NCBI GenBank assembly: GCA_030159075.1
Contig: BROG01000474.1
Location: 248,001-312,000, forward strand
Source of the DNA: Atrina japonica
Taxonomy: Eukaryota > Mollusca > Bivalvia > Pterioida > Pinnidae
Direction of reading: 5' to 3'
DNA length: 64,000 bases
Shown here: positions 1 to 11,984 of the stretch, piece after piece
How positions within the stretch are numbered: position 1 is the first letter of the stretch
Layout of the letters: every line of letters begins with the position of its first letter
The notes under the pieces: model-generated
Seen by the model: the letters and a program-made list of their open reading frames with translations, nothing else
Database searches by the model: none
Told to the model about the DNA's origin: nothing
Program-made: the position numbers and the translations under genes

Positions 1-45
1 ACAGTTTTAACAAGGTTGTCAGACCACCCATTCTATCTTTAACAG

Positions 46-197
46 GTAACAACAAAACCATCACAGGAGGATGCCAGACTCGAAAAGACACATGCAACCT
101 TGTTCAAGATATGACCAACAACTGCAAAATAACCAAAATAAAGAATTGTAATCAAGACCGGAACCAGGTGATGAAAATTACTATGTCAGGATGTTAA
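46..197 (+). CDS. Possible cysteine-rich terminal exon, Ly6-like (partial)
   Basis: A good acceptor (pyrimidine-rich stretch ending TTTAACAG at 45) is followed by an open frame to TAA at 195-197. If entered in phase 1 it reads G-NNKTITGGC, then DTC, NNC and NCNQDRNQ. The cysteine rhythm (C-x6-C-x9-C) and the C-N-Q-D-R-N run recall the end of a Ly6/uPAR domain, where C-x2-D-x-C-N is expected, but the last cysteine codon is missing. The same frame is also open leftwards to the window edge, so it might be one longer exon. CAG|GTGATG near 165-175 could be a donor instead of read-through to the stop. No hydrophobic tail is encoded. The phase matches exon 3 of the Ly6 gene at 54 kb. It could be a decayed paralog, or chance. 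Confidence 0.28.
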
Positions 198-407
198 TTA
201 GATCAATTTAGTTTTGTAAATTCTAGCAAATAATCTTCAAGGAGGTTAGAATTTACACAATCCAAGTACCAAAACTACAGAGATGTCTTAAGACTCCTTC
301 TGCACATCACCAGAGATAAACAAACCTTTCATTTGCATTTGTCAAGTAAACCTTTTATTTTCATGTACCTACAGAAAAAAGTTCAGTACAAAAAAGTCAT
401 TGTACCA

Positions 408-448
<41 letters not shown>

Positions 449-568
449 TTTATTGATCTATTTGTTTATGTATTTATTCATTTAACTGTCTATTCATTCT
501 TTATCTATTTAACTGCATATACATGTACATCTATCTATTGGTTCATTTATCTATCCATCTCCATCTCC

Positions 569-632
<64 letters not shown>

Positions 633-1340
633 CCTCGAAGTTTTGTACAGGCCCCGATTTTTTTCCTTCATAAATTAAGCAAATTAACTCTCAATCTCTT
701 GAACGTCGAAACCTTGAAGTTCTTGAAACCTCAAAGCGATTAGAAGTCCTGATATATTTATTCTTTTATATTTCACTTTCGAAACCTCAAAGTTCGAGTA
801 ATTATTGGTGAATTCATTAAAAGTCAATGTCGTAAGTCAGAACAACAACGAGATCCTTACCTGGAACAACGGGTGTTTTGATACATAACGACAGGATTGT
901 TAATTAATTAAGAGCTATCAAAACAGAAGAACTGTATAAAGATGCATCATAGACTACGATGTCGAGTATAAGTGTAACACCTAAGTCAAGTGGTAGTTTA
1001 ACTTTTAGATCAAGCAGTACTGTAGATTATTGAAGTAATACTGAATGCTACAGCAATATTATATACACTGTACCTTATATGTGGACGACCGTTTTTATCC
1101 AAATTGGATACATAATAAAGATAACGTATTTACACGTTTTTTATTTTTGAAAATTAGGTATGGGTGATTGTTTATGACAAAATTCATACGAATTGTGGAA
1201 ACAAAATCCCTTATCTTGGGTAGAATTGTGAACCTATATCAGTCGAAATGCCCAATTCCAGCACTCTCGAAATCTCAAACTCTTGAAAAACCTCAAAGAT
1301 TTTCGTTGGTCCCGTGGACCTCGAGGTATCAAGAGTCACC
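198..1340. other. Intergenic, AT-rich, with two dinucleotide tracts
   Basis: A (TA)n run lies at 411-445 and a (CT)n-to-(AT)n run at 568-631. Around them are TTTAT/ATCT-rich tetranucleotide-like tracts. I see no gene between 640 and 1340. Confidence 0.7.
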
Positions 1341-1345
1341 TGTAT

Positions 1346-1346
1346 A

Positions 1347-1379
<33 letters not shown>

Positions 1380-1642
1380 TCATTTATTTATCTATATGCA
1401 TATCTTTTCATTTATTTATTTACTTATTCATTTATCTATGTATTTATCTATTTATTTATACAAATATATATCTATTCATTTATTTATTTATCTATTTATT
1501 TATATAAATATATATCTATTTATTTATTTATCTATTTTTTAACTAATTTATTTATCTATATATCTATCCAATTATTTATTTACTCATTTATTTATCTATC
1601 CATTTATTTATCCATTTATTTATTTATATATCCATTGATTAT
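1346..1642. repeat. Compound microsatellite (TG)n-(TA)n-(TTTA/TCTA)n
   Basis: TGTGTG passes into TATATA and then about 260 bp of imperfect TTTA/TCTA tetranucleotides. The long tyrosine/isoleucine/leucine-rich open frames here come from the repeat and are not genes. Confidence 0.85.
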
Positions 1643-1645
1643 TAT

Positions 1646-1897
1646 ATGATTTGTTTGTTTGAATGTTGTTTAATGCCACACTCAGCAAATTTTCAGCTGC
1701 AAGGTGGCAGTCAGTATTTAATGGCAGAGGCGAGATGCAGGTTACAATGTGGCCAGGAAGAGACCACCAGCCCACCACAAGTATTAAACTGGCAAACTTT
1801 CTCTCAAAATCAGCTTAAGATCCAGTGGGCCTCAAAGCCTCACTGACAGACTCCATGATTTAAAGCATGATGCTCTAACAACTCAGCCATGGTCGAC
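1646..1897 (-). mobile_element. tRNA-headed SINE, family C, near-complete
   Basis: On the minus strand a tRNA-like head (TGGCTGAGTTGTTAGAGC, an A-box-like stretch) starts near 1890. It is followed by a body with CAAACTTTCTC and GTGGCAGTCAG in complement, and a 3' end that reads TTGTTTAATGCCACACTC on the plus strand. The same body recurs at 3237-3345, 13189-13880, 30983-31440 and 33010-33290, which defines it as a dispersed family. Confidence 0.65.
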
Positions 1898-2087
1898 CCC
1901 CCCACCATTATCATAAAGTCTAAAGGATTTATTAGGACCATTTGTGGCCGACATCTTGTCTCAAGTAATGCAAAAATCCACCAGATTTAGAACTCATATG
2001 AATTAAATCTCTCTTTGTAAGAGCACCTGTATTGAAAAACCACATGACAATGAAAGACACAAGTATAATTCATGAAGAATATGGTCA
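1898..2087. other. Spacer, nothing recognised
   Basis: AT-rich sequence between the SINE and the minisatellite. No splice-flanked open segment was noticed. Confidence 0.5.
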
Positions 2088-2478
2088 AATCACCTTAAAA
2101 CCACCGAAGTTACACGGTCACCTTAAAAACCTAAGTTATACTATCACCTTAAAACCGCTAAATTTATACTGTCATCTTAAAACCACCGAAGTTACACGGT
2201 CACCTTGAAACCAACAAATTTATACTGTCATCTTAAAACCACGGAAGTTACATGGTCACCTTAAAACCACCGAATTTATACTGTCATCTTAAAACCACCG
2301 AAGTTACACGGTCACCTTAAAACCACCGAATTTATACTGTCATCTTAAAACCACCAAAGTTTACTGTCACCTTAAAACCACCAAATTTATATTGTCACCT
2401 TAAAACCACTGAAGTTTACTGTCACCTTAAAACCACCGAAGTTATACTGTCAAATCACCTTAAAACCACAGAAGTTTA
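2088..2478. repeat. 28-bp minisatellite, about 14 diverged units
   Basis: The unit is close to CACCTTAAAACCACC + GAAGTTACACGGT. Alternate units vary between GAAGTTACACGGT and AATTTATACTGT, a partial two-unit higher-order pattern. Some units are truncated. Confidence 0.85.
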
Positions 2479-3084
2479 GTGTCAATTCCACCTACCACTA
2501 GGATTTGGTGAGAAGTTGAGAACAAACATATTTAACATTTTTTACAGTCAATATAACAGAATTTATAACTTTTGACATTTTTTGTTCATTTTTAGTTGAA
2601 AATTCCCCAGATATGACACAAAAATAGCCCAACAAAATATCATCAGTTTGAGGAATACCATTTATTCAGTAAAGCTATCAGTCAAATGTCAATGAGACCT
2701 GTTAAACACTCTCACACTCTGCTGAGAAAAACAACAGCTACATTTGTATGTCAAAAGAAAAGCATTTGAAATCTTATCAAGTTTATTTGCTTCTGAATAA
2801 GATCAAATTCAATATCACAACAAAATTTGCAAAGATTAAATGTGCACCTTATGCAGGGTTCACTGTATTTTTACTGAGCAGATCATTTTTTTAAAACAAT
2901 TTTTTTATTTTAAATTTTGAACAGTGTATAACACAGTTCCTTTTTTCTACTAGTATAATTGTCTCAAGAGCAAATTAAATAGAGTTCAGAGACAGTGAGT
3001 GAGCCTAATGATCTGAGATTTTCACCTATACTTTGGTGGAGAAGTTAGCCCTGTCTTCAGGTATATTTGATATCACTCTTAACC

Positions 3085-3236
3085 TTCAGACTATTGAGCC
3101 ATCTAACAATCGGACCTTCGAACTATTGGGCCTTCAAACTATCAGAACTTCGGGTCTTCCGACTATCAGGCCTTCGGACTATGGGGCCTTCGAACTATGG
3201 GGCCTTCAAACTATTGGACGCTCAACTTATTGGGTG
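3085..3236. repeat. ~18-bp minisatellite of GGCCTTCGAACTAT type
   Basis: About eight units built on (G/C)GACCTTCGAACTAT and GGGCCTTCAAACTAT. Related CGGACTATCGG-type motifs appear at 56236-56291 (complement) and 58866-58900, so this is a dispersed motif and not only a local array. Confidence 0.75.
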
Positions 3237-3345
3237 GTCACCCCTTCAGCAAGTTAACTGGCAAAATTTCTCACAAAATCAGGTAAGGTTCCAGTGGGGC
3301 TCGAACCTTCACTGACCAGAAGTGAGAAACTTCATGGTTCAAAGC
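3237..3345 (-). mobile_element. SINE family C fragment
   Basis: AACTGGCAAAATTTCTCAC and CCAGTGGGGCTCGAACC match the body and B-box side of the family C copy at 1646-1897. The 3' half was lost or replaced by the adjacent 18-bp array. Confidence 0.55.
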
Positions 3346-4202
3346 CCTTGCCCATTGAGGCCCCGTTTTAAAACAAAAAACAAAAGGATTAACATGTGTA
3401 ATACCAGAATGTTCAAAAAGGTGTATCTCAACAAAAATGAAATTAACTATAAGGTATTTAAACAAAAATTTAACTCAAGCTATGCTGGTCTAACCTATAA
3501 AAATCCATGGTTATTATTTGTTGACAGATATCCTCAGATTACAACAATCAATTACATGTTTCTTTCAATTTTAAATGTTGCTGCTACATATATTTATCAT
3601 CAGTCCAACCATAATTACACATTTCAACACCATGAAATTATACACGTGCACTTCTTAATGAAAGATTTAGACTCTCTCCACTCTTACTGGGATCCAAATA
3701 CAGAAAAATTATTCACATTGAAATACAAGTAGCTGATGGACCTAAACAGTCACCTGAGCACTGGTCACTGTAAACTGCTGATGTATTTATGAAACAGATT
3801 CTTAAGTTCATTTTTTTTTCACAATGGCTGCAAGCAGCAAATGCTTCAAAATGGACTAAGCTGGAAAACCATACAATTTAGTTTCAAATGTCCACTATAT
3901 GATTTTATTTAGTTTCATATAATCACATTAGAATTGGAATTTAATTAAAACAAATTCTTGGATCCTATAGGAGTCACCCCTTTAAGATATGTTTGAGAAA
4001 CATTATAGCACCGAAAGCTAAGCAATTTATAATGAGTTTCAGGTTCTATAACTCTTACAAATGTTGGCTTTAATCTAACATATGACTTCATACCAAATTT
4101 GGTTAAAATTTTAGGAAAAAACTTAAGATATTTGACAGAAACCTAAATTTGGCAAAAAGGCAAGAGAACATAATGACAGACCAAGAATAATATGAACCTT
4201 CA
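3346..4202. other. No supported gene; one 136-codon open frame
   Basis: An open frame runs on the plus strand from 3322 to 3732. It has no recognisable domain, starts inside a SINE and has no compelling splice sites. A frame this long is not surprising in 64 kb of both strands. The rest is ordinary AT-rich sequence. Confidence 0.5.
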
Positions 4203-4503
4203 ATATTGGGGTACCACTTGCGATGGTCTAGTGGTAGAGTTTTCAACTCACAAAAGGAAGGTCATTGCTTCAATTCCCAGTAACAAGTCATACATTTACC
4301 AAGCACTTAGCATAAGCCATATAAAGTGAGACTCACTGGTTGTTTTGATGAGACCTAAAACCAAAGGTCTTGTGTAACGGCAGGCATGGCATGTAAAACA
4401 ACCTTCACTGAACTGGTGTCAGTCCATAGCACAGGTCAAATTTGGGGCACTTTACCTAAAGCTGGTGACATCTCAAAAAAAGTGAAAAATAGTTGGTGGG
4501 ATA
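4203..4503 (+). mobile_element. tRNA-headed SINE, family B, near-complete
   Basis: The head GCGATGGTCTAGTGGTAGAG is an A-box-like start, and GCTTCAATTCCC is a weak B box. The body holds CCATAGCACAGGTC and TGGTGACATCTC, and the tail is GGTGGGATAT. Other members lie at 4774-4905, 5757-6046, 15556-15810, 32835-32985 and 48797-48880. Confidence 0.65.
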
Positions 4504-4504
4504 T

Positions 4505-4773
4505 AATACCAAAGGTCCAGTATTACGACATGATAGACCGCAGGGTTGAGGGTTGAGTCTCGGCAGAGGCTGCTAGTTTTTCCTGTCCTTTGGGTGAGAC
4601 AGTAAAAACTGAGATCCCATGTCACAGTAGGTTTTGGCACGATAAAGAACCCTCACTGCTCAATGGCCGTAAGTGCCGAGCATAGGCAAATATTTGGAGC
4701 CCTTCACCGTGTTTTAGCGACATCTCCACATTAGTGAAAGATTTTTGAGTGGGACATTAAACAACAATACAAT
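4505..4773 (+). mobile_element. RUDI-like tRNA SINE, head truncated
   Basis: The body (GAGACAGTAAAAACTGAG, CTCACTGCTCAATGGCCGTA, GTGCCGAGCATAGGC) and tail (TTGAGTGGGACATTAAACAA) match the complete copy at 57706-57992. The tRNA-like start is degraded. It sits between two family B SINE pieces. Confidence 0.7.
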
Positions 4774-4905
4774 AACAACAGGCATGGCCTGTAAAACAAC
4801 CCTCACTGCATGGGCATGAGTCCATAGCACAGGTTATCTTTGGGCCACTTTACCTAAAGCTGGTGACATCTCAAAATAGGTAAAAAATTCTTGGTGGGAT
4901 ACAAA
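4774..4905 (+). mobile_element. SINE family B, 3' half
   Basis: GGCATGGCCTGTAAAACAAC through TGGTGACATCTC to GGTGGGATAC repeats the 3' half of the copy at 4203-4503. Confidence 0.6.
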
Positions 4906-5756
4906 ACAACAATCAAATAAAAATCAATAATTAGGACATGAACGAAACTTGACATCTGATAAAGAGGGATTGATATACTGGTAAGTCACAATAATCCATC
5001 GGCTTAGGTGACCTAAAACACACACAAAATATTGACATAATGTAATCATCAAAATAAAAAATGTCTTCAACAAATTTTATCTTCTGTGAATGACAGCAAT
5101 GAAAATAAATTAAAAAATGTGGCTTACATCATAAATGTGGTAAGAAATCAAAGCAACAAATTTCGCATCTTATTTCAGAATGAAAATGGATAAAACTTGA
5201 AAATCTATACCAGATATTATGTAAAACATTTGCTTTAAGTTGTACAGCTGTCACAGAGGGGGAAAGTAAAAATATATATTTCTGATGTATAGGAAGAAGG
5301 ATGGTGAAGTTACATGGAAAAAATAACAACATTTGTTGGGGTCCAGGTGGACAACATTTGTGAAAAAAATTCCATTTTGAGATTTACAGCTGTTCTCAAG
5401 AAGATCTGTATATGTATGTAAATATTACAATTACACTCAGATACAATATCTTCAGCATGAGATGTCATGTGTTATGGTATCAGATTCTGCTTAATTTACG
5501 TCATTAACCATTTGGTGGTGGTTAAACATTTACATGTACTTTTAATTCTAAATCATTCATAGTCAACAACACGTTCTTGTAACAGATCCAGGAATTTTGT
5601 GCCATATAGATCAAATTTGAAATATATATTACGCATTTAAGAATCACCTTTCTGTTTACTCACTAACTTCTTGCTAAAAAAGAATAACATTTTGTATCAT
5701 TTTTAACATGAATAATCCTGCTTTATTTACAGAAGATTCAGATGCTAAGAATTTTT
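4906..5756. other. No gene recognised
   Basis: AT-rich unique-looking sequence. The short minus-strand frame at 5332-5129 has no recognisable feature. Confidence 0.5.
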
Positions 5757-6046
5757 CACTTACATGGAGATGTCAGCAGCTTTAGGTAAAGTGCTACAAA
5801 TTTTGACCTGTGCTATGGACTGATGCCAATGCACTGAGGGTTCTCTTATGTGCCACGCCTTCCACAGTTTTTAGTCTCTTCAGAAATACCCATGACTTTC
5901 ACTTTGTATGCCCAGCGCTTAGTGAAGGAACAGTCATTACCATTTGTAAGGTGACTGGTATGACCTACTCTTAGTACCAGAAATCAAACCTGGGGACTAA
6001 CAATTCTGAGTCAAACGCTCTATCGTTAGATCACCGCAAAATTCAG
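5757..6046 (-). mobile_element. SINE family B, minus strand
   Basis: On the minus strand a head like GCGGTGATCTAACGATAGAG (near 6040) is followed by the family B body. On the plus strand GACCTGTGCTATGGACTGAT and ACATGGAGATGTCAGCAGC mark its 3' half. Confidence 0.6.
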
Positions 6047-6154
6047 ATAGTCTGTCAGCAAGCAGTATTCTGCAAGAGTTTTTTCCCTTTGGTGGCCATA
6101 TTGCTAGGCAACAAGGAACTTTCAAGTTAGCCCAGATTACCAATAATATAAAGA

Positions 6155-6232
6155 TAGCCCCCATAGCACAATTGGTAAAAGTGCCCTGCAATTGTTCGCA
6201 AGGTCCTGGGTTTGATTCCCGGTCTGTCCGCA
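6155..6232 (+). other. tRNA-like sequence, not a functional tRNA
   Basis: TAGCACAATTGGTAAAAG resembles an A box and GGGTTTGATTCCCGG a B box with a good T-arm. The 5' GCCCCCA and 3' TCTGTCC ends do not pair as an acceptor stem, so it is probably a SINE head or a tRNA pseudogene. Confidence 0.5.
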
Positions 6233-6239
6233 CATTTTT

Positions 6240-7600
6240 CTCTGCCTGATACATTTCAGTTATTTAGTCCTAAATCCCCATGGTTTTATGAATTGCATGT
6301 GAAGTATTGTGACATTAGTAAGTTCCCCGAATTTATTTTCACTATGTATTTTTAGTAATTTCATGGTTTTTTTCAATAACTCATACAGAATTTGTCATTT
6401 ATCCAATTGAGGTTTTAGTACTCATTTCTTAGAAATTCCAGTGCACTGCTTATTGTTTCAGGAGAAATGTATGTTATTCTTTGAGAGAGTAACATCATTT
6501 TTTCTGTTTATTACAAAGATAATGAATGGATCTGTGACATAATCTATAAACACCCATTATAAAACCATCTAAACCTAAGTAATCTATTGATGTCAACAAC
6601 CAAAAATATTATCAAAATTACGCCAAGACTTCCAGGGTTAAATATGCCATTTTTCATTTGTCAACCGAATTCAGAGGACAAAGTCAAACAAAAATGCTGA
6701 ATCACAATGTATAAAAGTCATATGGTAAAATTCATTTTTGGGAACTTAATTTTGTCTTTCTACGGTATATCTATGCTTCAATATTTCAGCCTGAAAATTA
6801 CGCTTTCATTTTAAATTCACTCTCTCATCTAAAGTTGGGAGAATTTAATGGGAGCAAAAATGTCCAAGTTTACAGTATGTTTAACTCCCCAAATAAATAC
6901 CAAAAACCTTGGCCAAAGTAAACATTTCTCCTGACACAAGATTATCTTATTGAGCCACTGTAAAATATTACTAACTAGGACTTTTGCTTTTTAGCAACTA
7001 TTTTTTTCTTATAACAAATCTACTCAAAAAGACCTGGTGATGAAATTCTGGATAAACTGTTGTCAACTAATTAATTAGTGTGGTTAGTGAAGCAAGCACA
7101 GGTAAAAAAAAAGGTAAGCAATTTCCACCAACAAGATTGATATTTTATGCTCATTTTTCAAAAAAAAAATCTAATTAAATACTTAATAAATGAGACAAGG
7201 TGTCAACAGGTTATAACCAAGAAATGAAATTAATTCATCAATAATATTCTCAGGTATGTCTAACAAGGTGTGAAGAAACAGATGTTTGCACCTGTTGGTA
7301 GATATTTGTGTATTGTGCAGTTTGACACTGATATTTCCAGCTGTATGTATGGAGATGTTATACATTTAACTCTTAACAAGATAAACAGAAACAGTTATAA
7401 AAACACTATGTACCTACAATGTAAGGATCATGTTATTCACAATGGTTTAAAAAGTCCCATAACTCCGACAAGTATCAAATGTTGGCCATAATTGTCCTCA
7501 TCCAAGGTTGTTTTTACAGAACGCTTCATTTTACATGTACCTGGGCTGTGTATCAGGACTCGAACAAGGATCAGGATACATTAAAGCATATTAACATGTA
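6240..7600. other. No gene recognised; one MITE-like fragment
   Basis: Ordinary AT-rich sequence. Around 6790-6890, AAATTCACTCTCTC... to CCAAGTTTACAGTA has the look of a MITE end (CTGTAAACTTGG in complement), like the element at 47737-47945. Confidence 0.4.
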
Positions 7601-7601
7601 G

Positions 7602-8300
7602 TAGGAGCGTTACGATTCACCTCGATATGATCAAATCATGATATTTTTTTGTCATGATTCGTTTCATGATACATTTTTTCCGGAATTTCGATACAGGCAT
7701 GGTTCGGATTTTATAATCAGTTTACGCACCCTCTTTAAAACATTTGTTTCTATTGGCCCATTCTTGCGAGAATAAATCAGCTGCGATTTGACAGTTGTAT
7801 ACATCATGTCATGTGTGAGTAAACATGGCAGACCTAAAAAATTGTAGACCCTCCAACAAGCTATTGGTCCAAGGTCTGGCAGTACTTCGGATTAAAATAC
7901 CAAAATGACATAACAAATAAAGGTAAAATTGTATGCAAAATATGCCACGCCGAATTAAATTACAAAACGGGGCAAACGACTAGCATGTCTATGCATTTAC
8001 GCAGCAAACATGAAATTACCAATGACCACGAACCTAAACCAGTTGAATGTGAGAAGCAAGTTGGAAAAACTTGTCAGCTCAAAGTGACAGAAGCCTATAT
8101 TAAAAATTTGATAACAACAGCACATGATCCAAAGATATCACAGGTGGTATATGAGACCCTAAACGAGGGTTTTCGTCACATGTCTCAACTATGCCCGATT
8201 TTGCTACGAGAAAGTAAAAGTTATGGCAAGTCAAGGCCACAGAAACACTAGACTGTGACGACATGTGACGATTGATCAACGAGGCATGCATGAGTGAAGG
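7602..8300 (+). mobile_element. hAT-type DNA transposon remnant
   Basis: The left end AGGAGCGTTACGATTCACCT followed by CGATATGATC/CATGATTCG repeats is typical of the terminal region of hAT elements with ZBED transposases. It leads into the broken transposase start at 7825-8251. No matching right terminus was found, so the element appears 3' truncated. Confidence 0.55.
7825..8251 (+). pseudogene. hAT (ZBED) transposase N-terminus, frameshifted
   Basis: ATG at 7825 opens MADLK and then leaves frame within a run of six A (7836-7841). One A fewer would join it to the open frame running to TAG at 8249-8251. That second frame carries a BED zinc finger: SYWSKVWQYFGL, a C-x2-C pair (CKICHAEL) near codon 50 and an H-x4-H ending (HLRSKH), with the spacing of ZBED proteins. 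After the finger come about 60 residues and a stop, where a full hAT transposase would run past 550 residues. The dimerisation and catalytic regions are absent. This is a dead 5' fragment unless the A-run is a sequencing error, and even then it is truncated. Confidence 0.6.
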
Positions 8301-10338
8301 CAACATTTCAAGACTTCAGTATAAATTTGGGGTTTTCTGCAATTTGGTATCAGTCCTTCATTAATTTCCAAAGAGGCAACATAGTCAACCAATGGCATAT
8401 CTTTCTGCTCATAGATTGAAAACCTTAAGTTTTCTCACAGCAATGGAAGTAACTGCTGCTAAAGACAATCTTGCAATTGCGAAGGTATTCATGTACAAGA
8501 AGAATAAAAAGAGACGATCTCACAGAAGAGGGGGGTATTTCATTGATAATTTTGGGTACCAGCTTGCCCTTTCATTTTGCTGGCATGCTTGAACTTTAAA
8601 ATTTTGTTGCAGAATACTCGCCGGAAACCCGTAGCAATGTCGAACAGTATATGTACAAACTCGTACAGATGTCGGACAAACTTGTTTTATGTCAGAACAT
8701 TTCAAGCAGATATCTTGTACAAATGTATATCTCTTGCCAAATTGCAGATAAAAATCGTAGCATGTCGCACAAATTTTTTCCCCGCGAGAAATGATGACAA
8801 GTGGCGACATGTCCACAACTCATATACGAGAATGTATGATATCTCTTCAACTTGCCCTCGATTTGTACTCCAGATGAAAACTCGCACAACAATTTTAAAC
8901 CGTTTGAAATTCTCGTCGTTGTGTGCTGAGAATTAAATTGAAAATAAATATTGATATCAACTAAGTTCATTTACTCTATCTGGACATTTAGCTGGCTATT
9001 ATACAGTTCACAAGCATGTAATTAATCAGTTTAAACATGAGAATATTAAACATAATTCCAAATTCCCCATGAGAAAATGTAAAAGTTTAAACAAACAGGA
9101 GCTCAAACCACCTGTTAAGATATGAATGTCCTCACTTCCAAAATAATGAATCAAAGACAAGTCAGGCCAAGGTAAACTCGGAAATATATATTTGAACACT
9201 CGGCTTGTTTTACAAGACCACTTGCATCTATCTGGCATTTCGAAAAATTTGATACCAATGTTTCACAGCTATGTCTTCTTATAACGTTTATGTGTTGTCA
9301 TATTTGTGAAAATATGAGAAGGGGTACCTTGTCATTGGTCTAAGGAGCGCGACCCGACTGCTCACTTCACCAGTTCACCAAAATGTGAGACACTATGGAA
9401 ACAACATAACGAAAGGGTGCAGATTACTGGTAGCATTTTATCTTTTTTTAAGTTCAAAGTGCATATTATTTTACAGATCCTAAAATAATTAATGAATTTA
9501 AAACTACATGTAATTATAAAATCTATTTATCAGGTATCTTTATTGAAGTATTTGATTTAAAAATTCATGCGAAATGTTTATGACTTGAGTACAGTGTATA
9601 TTTTGATTACATGTCATCTGGCCATTGTTTTACTTTTGGAGTAACAGTCATTCTGCGACCTCACCTTTTATAGCATAATTGCAAGCCAATCTATTGATTT
9701 AACAATCAAAGTACTGAAATGGGTTGTTATTTTGGCAAAATAGTCATGGGATTCAAACTACTTTTATCTAACATATATGAAATGAAAATAAATTAAATTA
9801 ATGTAGATCTAAAAACAAAAAAAAATTCAATTTCCAGCCTCTTAATAAATTCAAAATTGACATTCTAAATTTTATTTGTTGTATCTTCCGCACCAACTTT
9901 AAACAGAATCTATTGTCTGCCGTGCATTAAAACTCATTTCAATCAAAAATGTGAGCATTTATGGGACCTACTTAAATCTAAACCAAACATGACATTTTGA
10001 ACAGGTAACATAGCGAAAAATGGCTGCGATTTAAAACAAAATTTAGGGCTTGTGATATCGAACGTAAACAATCCTATTTAGGGCTATTACCGTGATACAT
10101 GAACATATACTGCCTAGACTAGATAACCAACCAAACAACGTTCTCTATCTTGTATTAATTAATATAAATAATTGTACAGGATAAAAAAGACAGTTTACTT
10201 AATGTTTATTATTAAAGAAATCATTTTTCACCAACATAATCCGGCCCTAAAGTCGCGATGTAGCAAAATTATCTATCACCACTTTCACTTGTAGACATCA
10301 ACACTTTCGGCAATGGATAAAACTTTTTTTTTGTTGCT
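8301..10338. other. No gene supported; possible imperfect hairpin 8577-8940
   Basis: The stretch around 8577-8620 (AACTTTAAAATTTTGTTGC) and the complement of 8885-8925 share an imperfect arm, so a decayed inverted-repeat element may lie here. The rest is unremarkable. Confidence 0.35.
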
Positions 10339-10620
10339 GAAGACATTGTTTCTGTTTGAAATCTATAATGAACAGACCGATTACACAAAGAGTTTAGGTT
10401 TATACATCCCAATCTAATCGTGATGAACTTCAAAAGTTGTGATAATTGTTGTGTAAACACCCGACAATGGACATGGCGATTTCCCCCAACTTCTGCAAAA
10501 ACAAGAACAGGAAACTGTATCATTCAATGTTCGAGTTAACTCCCTTTGCGACATCAATACACACAGTATACAAGTGACAGTCCGCTGAAATTGAACAGTC
10601 GCTGGTTATGTAAGGCATGT
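10339..10620 (+). repeat. Dispersed repeat, copy 1
   Basis: TTTAGGTTTATACATCCC, GTGTAAACACCCGACAATG, and TGTTCGAGTTAACTCCC occur in the same order and spacing as in 20103-20330 (TTTAGGTTTATATTCCCCC, TGTGTGAACACACAACATG, TGTTCGAGTTATCTCC). This is a two-copy dispersed family of unknown class. Confidence 0.5.
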
Positions 10621-11857
10621 GGTCACCATATAGGGTGTATAAATAAAAAAAATATGCACGGGGAATCTCATTAAGGCAGGTTATGTAAAGCGATTAGTCT
10701 ACAAACACGTTAATTTAATAGTTTTAAATTTGGACAGGAACTTATTTGTAATTAATTTCACGCGCTATTTGCATAACAAGCACCTCCTACTCGATGCTGT
10801 ACCCTCTATTCTGCTTTTATTTTCATTTTTCCATGGTCTAGAAAACATACAAATTCTTTAGAGTTCAATAGAATTGATTTAACTTCATGTTGGTATCAGC
10901 GATATGTCATTATTTCTATTTACAACGCTGTATGCTTGTAGCTGTCAATATCAATATGATGAATGGCGGAGTGATACTGCAAGGCAGGCTCAACATCATT
11001 TGAATCTTATAAAGTGGAATTCCATATTTATAAATAGATCGATGACGTTTTGTTGAACCTGACTACAAATCGTATTGTATAATTTCAAAAGGCAGGAGTA
11101 AGCAGAATTATGTGGTATTTCATTTACTGATTATTCAATCTAGATTTAATTTCATTTACACCAAAATATTTGACTTTTCTGTAAAAGTTGAATTCTTGAT
11201 TTGGACTATATTTTACAAATGCAACCTCCATGACCTCTTCACTACTAACAGGATAGCCCTCAATAAAAAGTCGAAATAAACCCATAATAGGGTGTTATTA
11301 CATAACAACCCATAAAAATGTCTGCCTGTGGAATAATAAATCGGGGGTGTTTCAAAAGCATTATAATTTTTTTTTTCAAATTCAAAATTCTAAAAGTTAT
11401 GATGACAGCGTTAAACAACAGACCCAAAACAATTATATCCAATTTTGCCTACTTACCTTTTTTTCTAAGAAAAAATCTTTAATTTTGTCAATTAAGATAT
11501 TGAAATTAAAATGAAATTTTTTTAAATCTGGCTATCAACTGACCCAGTACCACTTCTCAAGGCATACCAAACAAACAACTTTTAATTCCCGCTAGTGTAA
11601 AAATGTTGGAGATGAGTTTGAAAAATAAAGCCACTTGGGAAAAGTGTAGACACAATCATTTTTTACTATATAATTTATATAAAATTACATTTTTTCAAAC
11701 AAGATATTGTGAAGTCATTTCTTATCACATTGAAATTTTTCACCTTCAAAAGCTCATATCGCTTTAATGTTCATATATCAAAATGAAGTGTAAATCCACC
11801 CATTATTTGTCCTAATCTGGCAATATTAAAAACAAGTCTGGAATAAGAGTCACAATC
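10621..11857. other. No gene recognised
   Basis: AT-rich sequence without splice-flanked open frames, strong inverted repeats or tandem units that I could see. Confidence 0.5.
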
Positions 11858-11975
11858 AAAATGTTACAAAATATCACAATTTAATTTTTATAATAAAAAT
11901 GCTACAAAATATCAGAATTTATTTTTTATAATAAAAATGCTATAAGATATCAGAATTTAATTTTTAAAATAAAAA
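11858..11975. repeat. 38-bp tandem repeat, 3 copies
   Basis: AAAATGCTACAAAATATCAG + AATTTATTTTTTATAATA recurs with a 38-bp period at 11861, 11899 and 11937. Confidence 0.8.
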
Positions 11976-11984
11976 TGCATGTAT

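Noticed and set aside
1168..1649. Overlapping open frames rich in I, Y, L, F
   Set aside because: Translations of TTTA/TCTA microsatellite in several frames, with no non-repetitive content.
3322..3732. 136-codon open frame as a gene
   Set aside because: Begins in a SINE, no domain or splice signals, and a frame of this length is expected by chance somewhere in the window.
6155..6232. Functional tRNA gene
   Set aside because: The A- and B-box-like blocks are present but the acceptor stem does not pair.
8392..8592. Frame with KNKKRRSHRR, recalling Harbinger transposase N-termini
   Set aside because: A single basic run is not enough. No DDE motif, Myb-like partner or terminal repeats were found nearby.
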